From Symbiodinium microadriaticum (lineage: Eukaryota > Sar > Dinophyceae > Suessiales > Symbiodiniaceae), in assembly GCA_001939145.1 (NCBI GenBank), contig LSRX01000296.1, positions 492,247 through 556,246 on the forward strand: a stretch of DNA of 64,000 nucleotides. Direction: 5' to 3'. Positions 56,365-64,000 of the stretch are shown piece after piece. A program made the position numbers and the translations under genes. Numbering within the stretch: the first letter of the stretch is position 1; every line of letters starts with the position of its first letter. The notes under the pieces are model-generated. The model did not search any database and had not been told where the DNA came from. It saw only the letters and a list, made by a program, of their open reading frames with translations.

Positions 56365-59300
56365 GAGATGCTGGAAGCTGCTCGCTCTGGAGACGTCGAC
56401 ATGCTGAGAAAGGCTTCCGTGGTTCCGCACCGTAGCCAAGCCACCCTAGTTCGAACAAGGGCCAAGGCATGCCAAGGGCCGCCTCCGGCGATGTTGGTAA
56501 TCATAGTCCATGCTTGCTTCTAGTGAAGTGAAGGGAAATCATGTGATCACACGTCTGTTGTGCTCAAGTTTCAGTCTTTAGCATCGCATCCCACATGATT
56601 GCCGGGACCCTGAGCCCTGCTATCATTTCCCGAATGACACAATGAACTCCTAAACTCTACAGCGATGGTTCCTCTCCTCTCTTCTGTGCCACGGTTGTTG
56701 ACATTGCCTTGAGATAAATGCATGTGTGCTTTGATGTGTTTTTTTGCAGCATCTTGGGCAGCTTCCTGCTTTGCTGCTGGCGTATTTGTGGGCTTGGGGT
56801 TTGGGATTTCCGGCTGCGGGTTAAAGAAGCAGCCCTTCTCCGCAGCTGGCGAGCAGTTTAATTTGGGAACCTTGGTGTCATGCTTCTCCGACCTGATTCT
56901 TCTTGGACGCCGCGAATGCGACGCTAGTCAGAGAGGCTGTGCAACATCGGCAGTGGGAGACTGGGAAGTTCAAAGGTATGCTAGCAACGCTTGCCCTTGG
57001 CCCACAGCCCCGAAGTCCTGCCAAAAAGGCGCTCCTACTCGCAGGGTCTTTAAGCCTGAGCCCTCGAAATCGTGAAGCCCTAAAGCCCCAAGGCCCTCCC
57101 AAAGCTGGTAAGTAGGCCCGGACTCTTTGCTCTTGAAGGATTCTAGTGACTCTAGTGCTGCGGACGTATTCGGACGGCAAAACGGAGCTCCGACAACATC
57201 CCCAAAAACCCTAAACCTCTTAAACATCCCTTCTAGTAACCCTTACCGTAACGCGAAAGCCTTACGGTAACCCTCATCGCAGCTGTTATCGTAGCCCTTA
57301 TAGTCACCTTTATCGCAAGCTTTGGAGTCTTTTAGCAAACCCTTACAGGAAACCTCAACGACCGGAGTCTCCCAATGCCCGGAACCTCCTCTCAGCTCGC
57401 GGAGCCCAGCTCGGGGATCATGCCTCTGCNNNNNNNNNNNNNNNNNNNNNNNNNNNNNNNGGGGTGGGGGGGTGCAGGGTTTAGCATTTTAAGAGCTAGG
57501 GATAGCCCAGGGCGGTTGCAGAAGGACATCAAGCCCGCTATAGTAGAGGTCTTGGGTACACAGGGGCAACATGGATTAAGAGTTGATGTCCAGCGGCGGA
57601 GCGCTTTGGAGAGTTTAGAGTGTAGAGTTTAGGCCTGGAGTCTCCGTGCTTCGAGCGTCTTGAAGCGGGGTAGAAGAGGCCATGACCGCAGGTTGGGCAT
57701 TGAGCAGAAGTACCTGCAAGCCTTCTTCCCAAAGTTGGGGCCGTTTCTGGCACTGTAAAGCCCCCTTGATAACGCGCTTGTATCACCCTTATGCAACCTA
57801 CAGCCCCCGCCCCCCCACGAACAGCTCTGCAAGCTGTTGAGACCCGAAGCCCAGGGCGAAGTTCACCCAGAAGCCGAACTTGAACGCCTCCGATGTCCGT
57901 GGCAAGACCGCCGGACCCTTTATCTTCGAAGACAAGAGAAGAGGGGTGGTGTATATGTATGTGAGAGTTGTTCTAAGCCCCCGGCTCTTGACCGCATACC
58001 AACAGAGCACTTTCAATATTACAAAAACGAGCGCGCAAGGGCGAAGCGCAAGGCGATTTTCGAGTTTCGGGCTGCAACCATAACAAAGATCATATACACA
58101 ATCACGCGTACTTTCGCACTGCTCATCATGAAACTTTCTTTAGTTTTTTTTAGAAGTGCTTAAGATGCTTTCGCAGTGCTTGTCAGTTGGAATACTGACG
58201 GGCTACTTGTAGGTAGATGTTCTCGAAGCTAAGAGTTGCTTCGAGAAAGTTTGCTACAAGTGTTCTGCAGGGTTTGGGATGGCTTCTAAGCGGCTTTCCT
58301 CGTCAATTAGGTTTGGGCTTGATATGCGAGATTTTCGGGATGTTGTCCTGAATCCCGAGTCCATCATCCCAACCCGCAGAGCTGAAGTCTTCCACCCGAT
58401 TCCTCGCCTGCCAGACGTCTTGAAACCCCAGGCGCTGACCTACGCCGCGAGCTTCGGCAACAAGGAGGCCGCTCGAGGTTGTTCCATGTTGGCGAGGCTT
58501 GAGTCTCTATGGGAGGATATACGGTTTGCGTTCTGTAGGGGTTAGGAACACTAGGTGAGAAAAGCAACGGCTGCTGTTCGCTGCACTGGATGGCAGAAGC
58601 TCTTTCCATTTGCATCTCCTGCACCTCGTGTGTATCCGCGAGTCCCGGCTCGGCGGTTGAGCAAGGTGAGTGCTTTCCTAGTAACTTGCGGGGCCGCAAG
58701 AGACCGCGGGAAGATACCGAACATCTTCGACCTAAGCTTGAGCTGAAATCCCAAACTCCAGTCATCGATCTACTCCAGGACACTCGTCTTTCTTTCAAGT
58801 GTCTAGGTTTGCTCAACGCTTTCCCAACCAATGTTGCAACATTAGGGTTCTTGAATTCAGAACCAGGGGGGGCTTGGTTGATGAGGCTTCGAGGTGTTCG
58901 GTCTGGGCAGTTTCTTTCCTCCCGAACCCTAAGCCCTGCACCACAAAACCTGGGCTGCAGGTTGTGGACTACCTCTTGAGCAAAGGCCGTGAGATCGAGG
59001 TCAACGCGGCCTCTTGGCTGCAAGCAGGTCTCGGGGGCTCCTGGGTTCAGGGTTTCAGGTCTAGAGAGGTTTAGGGTATAGGGTTGAGGACTTAGAATGG
59101 TTGAGGGTTTAGGTTTCTGTTGGTTAAGGGGGGTTCGGTGGGTTTTCCCATGTTAGCCAAGCAGCTGGGTCATGAGAGAGGATCTCTTGGATCCTAAGTC
59201 TTTGGGTCGACCATGGAGCCCGACCCCCCCCCGGCGGGCGGCATGAGTGGGGGCAGTATCTGAAGTTCAGGCACTTCACATCCTCACGAAGTCGCCAAAG

Positions 59301-62300
59301 GAGAAGATTCCCATGGAAAAGTGGTGTGCTCCAGCAAACGGCGGAACGCGTCCGGGATGAGCTGGCTGGAAAGTTGGAATCATCCCTCGACGTAGGAATC
59401 AGCCCGTCAAATTTGCAGGGTCTGAGTCATGGTGGAATCGTAGGAGTAGTGTTCCACATCTCTGATCGGTCTAAACACAGGTTTCCTAGAATGGAGAGGA
59501 AGTTTCGAACTGTAGGGTTTTGCCGTGAGTTATGCCCAAACCTAGAAGGCCACGCCGCCGCAAGACTGGAGGGGGACAGAGTGCCCCGAAGAACCGAATC
59601 TCCCATGTCTCTGGATCGAGGAGCGAGCGCTCATGTGCCCTTCTTTTCGACAAGTTGCAAGGGATATCAGCCAGGTGGCAGGCAGCGAAACTCTGGCTGA
59701 TGCTCATGATGCTCGCCGCTCGGGGGTTTGTAGGGCCAGGTGCGCTAGCAAAGCTCCGGCTGATGCTCATGATGCTCGGGGGTTGGTGGCGGCCAAGTGT
59801 GTAGCCAAACGCCGGCTGATGCGCATGATGCTCGGCGCTCGGGGGTTTGTGTGGGCCGGGTGTGGTAGCAAAGTCGCGGCTGATGCTCGTGATGCTCGCC
59901 CTCGAGCGTTTGTAGGGGGCTAAGTGTAGTCGCACCTCGGGCGTTTGTGGTGGCGATGCGTGGTAGCAAAGGTTCGGCTGATGCTCATGATGCTGCCCCG
60001 GGTTTGTAGGGGGCCAAATGTGGTAGCAACATTTCGGCTGATGCTCATGATGCTCGCCGCTCGGGGATGGTAGCAAGGCTCCGGCTGATGCTCATGATGC
60101 TGCCCCCGGGCATTTGTAGAGGGCTAGTCATGGATGGCGATGGCGACATTCACAAGAGCAACGTACAAGATCCGTTGTCCTTACAGACAATCAACCGACA
60201 AGACACGCAACACCCGAAAACCATAAGCCAACACCTCATTATCGGACCCTCAATGCTGCAAAATCATCCTAAGCACGCCAAGCAGACCGGCAGTGCCTAT
60301 GCAGCCGATAGCTGCGACACATGGAAACACCCTGAAACCACAGAAGCCCGAACTCCCACACCGAACCTCTCATGCCTAAGTGTAGGATCTCTGGCTGCGG
60401 TGTCCACGGTTTAGGCTCTCAATTCCCAGGATGGGATCTCCAAAGCAGTAAAACACCTGAGAAAGTAAGCATCTCAAGCGGTGAGGGCGTGTGAGTTTCA
60501 TGAAGGGAGAGCATTGGGTTTAGGGCAAAAGGATGTTAGCTGTGCAGTGTTGGGATTTGAAGCATTTCATCAAGAGCATGGGCTTCTACGCCTCCAAACC
60601 TTAAGCCTGAAAACCGTCGTCTACTTTGGACATCTTTGGACCCTTAAAGCATGTCAGCTTTTAGGGCACCCGGGCCCATGGCTTTGTCGGCCCTGAGGTT
60701 GACGACACTGACAAGACAGCCCTGCATCATGCTGCCAGGAGGTGGCTTTTTGGGATGGGCTTGGGGAGGGGGTTAGGTTTGCGGTTTGGGTTCAGCGTTT
60801 GTGGTTTAAGGTTGGGGGCTCAGTCATACGATTCTGTTTTGGATGTTGGGCTTTAGGTTTTGGACGCAGGGGCTGAAGTTTGGGTACCTACAAACCTGGA
60901 GTTCATTTCGTGAAGGGGAAATTCAGGTGGAGGTTTAGGGCTTAGGGTTTAGATTGTTCATGGGGCTCTAGATTCAGTGACAAAACTGAATGCTAGGGAG
61001 CAGGAAAAAATAAACAGTGCTGCAGTCTCTGTGGTCCGAACCTTGCTTAAGCCCGAATTAAACCCGGGAAGCAACGAGCCGACATGTTTAAAAGAACATC
61101 GACATCTAGGAACTAGATGTCCGCCGACACGGCAGAAATTTCGCGCCGACATGTAAAAACTAGATGTCCGCCGCCATGGTAAATGAAATTTCGCGTCGAC
61201 ATGGCAGAAATTATGTGCCGACATGTAAAAACTAGATGTCCGCCGACATGGTAAGAATCCGCGTCGACATGTCAAAAATACCCGCCGACGCGCCAAAAAC
61301 ACGCGCCGACATGCCAAAAATGCGCGCAGACACACAAAAAAACTGTGCGCCGAAATGGAACAAAGACACGTGTCGACATGAAAAAGCACGCACCGACATG
61401 CCAAAAACACACGTCGACATGCCAAAAACACACGTCGACATGCCAAAAATCCACCCCAACATGCAACAAAAACCGCGCAGACATGGAAAAAAGCACGTAC
61501 CGACATGGCAAAAATACGCGCTGACCCTACACCTTAAAACCTTAATCGCATTGAAGAGATGACGGTGGCCTGCAAAAAAACTGTTGTTGCACCAGCTGAA
61601 GTCTTAATTAGACAAAGGGGCACTTGTATCCCCGGACTTTGAAGGTACGGACCTCGCACGAACACGGGAGCCAACCCTCCTGCACAGAATCTGAATTGAA
61701 TAATTCGTGATCGTATCCTTTTATGGCCCTACAGATCGATATTGAAACATACGCATCCCAAAGCCTTATCCTAATTATCGTGTGCCCGTCTATCAACCGT
61801 TAAACATCTAGCAGCGCGAAGCTTCTTCTTCCCTTCTAACTTCTAGTGTGGTTACAGTTCTCGTGCTCGTTCGGGCAGGACTACACCGACAGATGAAGAG
61901 CGTCAGGCCTTGGCCTTGTTTTGCGGCGGAACCCTCCATGGTGCATTCGGAAGGTTTTGGCTGCGGTTCAGATTGACTAGAAGCCGTAGGCTTCTCAGGG
62001 ACACACTAAGTCCAAAGTGGAATAATCGTTTCTTTTGCATAGACCACCACAAGAAGGGTTAGCTCGCGCACTTCTGCGCGAAGTGAGGACGCGGCCCCAC
62101 TTCCCCCCCTCTCCCCTTTCCGAGAAAGGTGGGCTGGTACCAGGCCTTTCTGGGAGAGGTGTTCGGGCATCCCTGCAAAACAGAAGCCGCAGGGGGGGGG
62201 GGGCAAGGGGGGCTTGTGCTACAGTGCGAGCATGAAACAAGAACCTCTCCAAAAAGCATCTTCTGATTATGTACCTGTTGTTTCGGACCGGATGCGGAAC

Positions 62301-63715
62301 TTGAAGTGCTAAGTAGCTCAAGGACCGTGGCCTGGAGTGCAGACGCCATTGCGCTAGGCTTCAGGGTTGTGAGACTCGGCCTTCGGTTTTTGGTTTTGTG
62401 CTTGCATGGGGTTTGAGGCATCGTTTTTTCGACAGAATGAGGAAAGCTACGCTGCTCCAGTCAAGTTTGGGGAGTTTTGTATCGGGACGTGGAGTTAAAG
62501 CATTTGGTGTTTCATCTTGCCCGAGGTGTAAGATACAGGTTTTGGTGGATAGAAGCTACCAGGTCTGAGGCCCAGATGTTAAGCCTTTCGGAGGAGCTTT
62601 TGCCACTGCAGTAAATAGCAACAAATCTTGTAGCCTGTCCAGACTTGCAAAGCATGGCAAAACAGGCTCGGTCAGGAAAAGCCGAAACGACCAAAGGACA
62701 GTCTGGATCCATGGGACATCAAGGCTGAATCAGTCACGCCGCGGCATTCTGATGATGCAGAAGCTGGTAGATACTTGCAGGCTTATAAGCAGAAGCAAAT
62801 GCGAAAGAACTTGCATCAGTCGAAGAAATTGCATGTGTTTTCGTTTTTTTTGTTCAGGAAATCTTCCTGCGGCGGAATGTGCTGGATGCGAAATGCTACA
62901 CACTACACACACACACACACACACACACACCCCACTTCTTTGAGCATGGCTCCCGTATGATCTCCGTCAAAGAGCGGTTGCGAAACCAAGAGGTTTTTGT
63001 CGCGCAAAAGCACCACCCAACTCCAATGCCTGCCCCAAACCCGTGAACCATTGAAACCCTGAAGTAAATCCCTGATTTTCCGTAAAGCTTCGGTGCAAAG
63101 CCTGAGGCGGATATCATCTCCATGCTCTTGACAGCCAAGGCATACATCGAGGTGGGGCCCCCAACCCAAAGCCCCGAGTCGTGCGATTGAAGAACCCTAA
63201 ATCCCTCAGACTTAGGGCTTAGGGTTCAGGGTCTGGAGCTTAGGACTTAGTCCTAAACTCTAAGCCCTCACCTTGGTTAGGGTTGAAGGTTCCGGACTCC
63301 ACGGCCGTTGGACCTCTGATTGAGCTTCTGCTTCGGGTATCGTTTGTTTCATGTTGCGTTGCTTGGGCTTAGCCATATCTGTGTGCTTTGGTCTCGTAGT
63401 TTCGGGTTGAATCAGGGGTCAAGGGCTTCTTCAGGGCATGAATTTAATCTTGGGGGGTCTGATTGAAGCCTTCCGCCGGCCCAAACTTGAGGGTTCTTGC
63501 GCTAGAGGGTGTGTAGGGCTAGGGTTGTGCAGGTTTGGGTTTGAAGTTCTGGATTGGGGTTTGGGGTCGATGGTTGTGGGACCGCACAGGAGCCATTTTC
63601 TTCAGCCTGAAACCCAACGACAGCCAGAAACAACAGCATGGCAGGCTCGGGACCACAACGGATGCACCCCACTCATGTTCGCCGTGGCAAACGGAAATGA
63701 GGCGCGTGCGGAGGG
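56365..63715 (+). CDS. ankyrin-repeat protein, multi-exon, continues past the window
   Basis: Ankyrin repeats are short two-helix units that bind other proteins. Exon 56365-56418 reads EMLEAARSGDVDMLRKA, a typical first repeat. A further exon ends at 56975 (LDAANATLVREAVQHRQW). Exon 57855-about 57909 includes LNASDVRGKT, and 58432-58476 continues as ALTYAASFGNKEAAR. Exon 58961-58999 reads VVDYLLSKGREIE and joins in phase to 60698-60741, VDDTDKTALHHAAR. Exon about 63107-63151 reads ADIISMLLTAKAYIE and joins in phase to 63645-63715, ARDHNGCTPLMFAVANGNEA. The D-x-x-G-x-T-x-L-x-x-A and LL signatures are clear. Introns contain a minisatellite copy, a 21-base repeat and telomere-like words. The junction 58476/58961 is off by one base as drawn, and 57909 would need a non-GT donor, so mini-exons may be missing. 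Start and stop were not found. Confidence 0.8.
57430..57460. other. assembly gap (31 N)
   Basis: 31 undetermined bases between poly-C/G-rich edges, within the ankyrin gene region. Confidence 1.
57633..57758 (+). CDS. candidate exon with stop, 41 codons
   Basis: After GAGTTTAG the frame includes GHDRRLGIEQKYLQAFFPKL and ends with TAA at 57756-57758. It is basic and helical. It lies between ankyrin exons, so it is either an exon with an alternative frame or a chance frame. The same frame reopens directly and stays open to about 58163. Confidence 0.35.
   Translation, partial: AWSLRASSVLKRGRRGHDRRLGIEQKYLQAFFPKLGPFLAL
59651..60115 (+). repeat. 63/99-base higher-order minisatellite, copy 2
   Basis: Diverged units with GCTGATGCTCATGATGCTCG words. 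It shares the opening flank (ATCAGCC.GGTGGCAGGCAGCGAA) and unit order with the copy at 35.77-36.46 kb. It lies in an intron of the ankyrin gene. Frames on both strands are open by unit length. Confidence 0.9.
61120..61525. repeat. 21-base minisatellite, degenerate
   Basis: Units of the type CGCCGACATGCCAAAAACA repeat about 18 times, most regularly at 61255-61520. An early part alternates with AACTAGATGTCCGCCGACATG words. The unit length divides by 3, so Cys/Arg/Phe-rich (minus) and Met/Lys/Asp-rich (plus) frames stay open. No spacers differ enough to suggest a CRISPR array. Confidence 0.9.
62643..62766 (+). CDS. exon within the ankyrin gene region, charged linker
   Basis: It lies between CTGTCCAG and GTAGAT. 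It includes AWQNRLGQEKPKRPKDSLDP and AESVTPRHSDDAEA. The same frame continues with RYLQAYKQKQMRKNLHQSKK. About 65 codons read as a charged helical linker, plausible between ankyrin repeats at 60.7 and 63.1 kb, or a separate nested gene. Confidence 0.5.
62900..62932. repeat. (AC)n microsatellite
   Basis: About 15 AC units. Confidence 0.95.
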
Positions 63716-64000
63716 GTTTAGGCGTAGGCTGAGTCACCGCACCGCTCAAGGGGTCAAGCATCTCAGCTATGCTGTCAGGGTGAGCTCGGTCCTGCCTCAG
63801 GGCGATCCTACTACTGTTTGCTTTCATGGTGAGGCGTCAAGGTCCAGACCATTCAAGCGTTCGTTTCTATTGTCGATTGGACAACTTGAAGCTCAGACCG
63901 AGAGCAAGACTAGAAGACCGTTGGTTGAACTCGTGGTCTCGAGCTTAGCCCCATTGAAGACCTGAGCTGATGCAGGCCCAAGAGCCACACGCCCGCTTTG
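63716..64000 (+). other. downstream part of the ankyrin gene region, unresolved
   Basis: A frame at about 63755-63965 is coding-like in places, but I could not fix splice borders before the window ends. Confidence 0.3.

Noticed and set aside
60958..61506. Cys-rich 182-residue frame on the minus strand, or a CRISPR array
   Set aside because: The 21-base tandem minisatellite explains both: the unit divides by 3, and there are no unique spacers between conserved repeats.

Overview
This is eukaryotic nuclear DNA, not bacterial or viral. I see no rRNA, no tRNA I could defend, no CRISPR array and no operon. Every exon I trust lies on the + strand. Exons are very short (about 30-130 bases), rich in G/C at third codon positions, and bounded by GT...AG. 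The introns (from under 100 bases to several kb) are full of degenerate plant/alveolate-type telomere motifs (TTTAGGG / CCCTAAA). Tiny exons, one-directional genes, TTTAGGG-type repeats and abundant microsatellites fit a dinoflagellate or a close alveolate relative. That placement is inference, not proof.

Layout. 2.4-9.1 kb: an EF-hand calcium-binding protein whose four EF loops are split over several exons. 9.7-11.4 kb: candidate exons, then a 131-base assembly gap. 11.58-14.84 kb: an intron-like stretch with poly-C tracts on a strict 58-base grid, probably technical. 15.1-23 kb: a membrane-type ORF, a possible coiled-coil gene end and isolated candidate exons among CAT/ATC arrays. 23.3-27.3 kb: a gene ending at 27276. 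28.3-32.3 kb: ends of two or three further genes, with splice phases that agree. 32.56-33.79 kb: a near-perfect (CAG)15CG higher-order repeat, followed 240 bases later by a well-formed exon. 35.4-39.5 kb: a gene resembling the CCDC86/Cgr1 ribosome-biogenesis family. 39.6-43 kb: short ORFs and exons. 43.7-45.2 kb and 46.2-47.2 kb: two multi-exon genes I cannot name. 47.8-56.1 kb: many separate coding-like segments around the trinucleotide and TA/TC arrays of 51.5-52.8 kb. 56.4 kb to the window end: an ankyrin-repeat protein with introns at recurring points of the repeat.

The genes form no visible pathway. The most striking material is structural: phased poly-C, the CAG higher-order array, a dispersed 63/99-base minisatellite at two loci, and the tendency of introns to open with TTTAGGG-like sequence and close with CCCTAAA-like sequence. 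Gene models are hand-read. Individual splice sites may be wrong by a few bases, and several segments are open in more than one frame.
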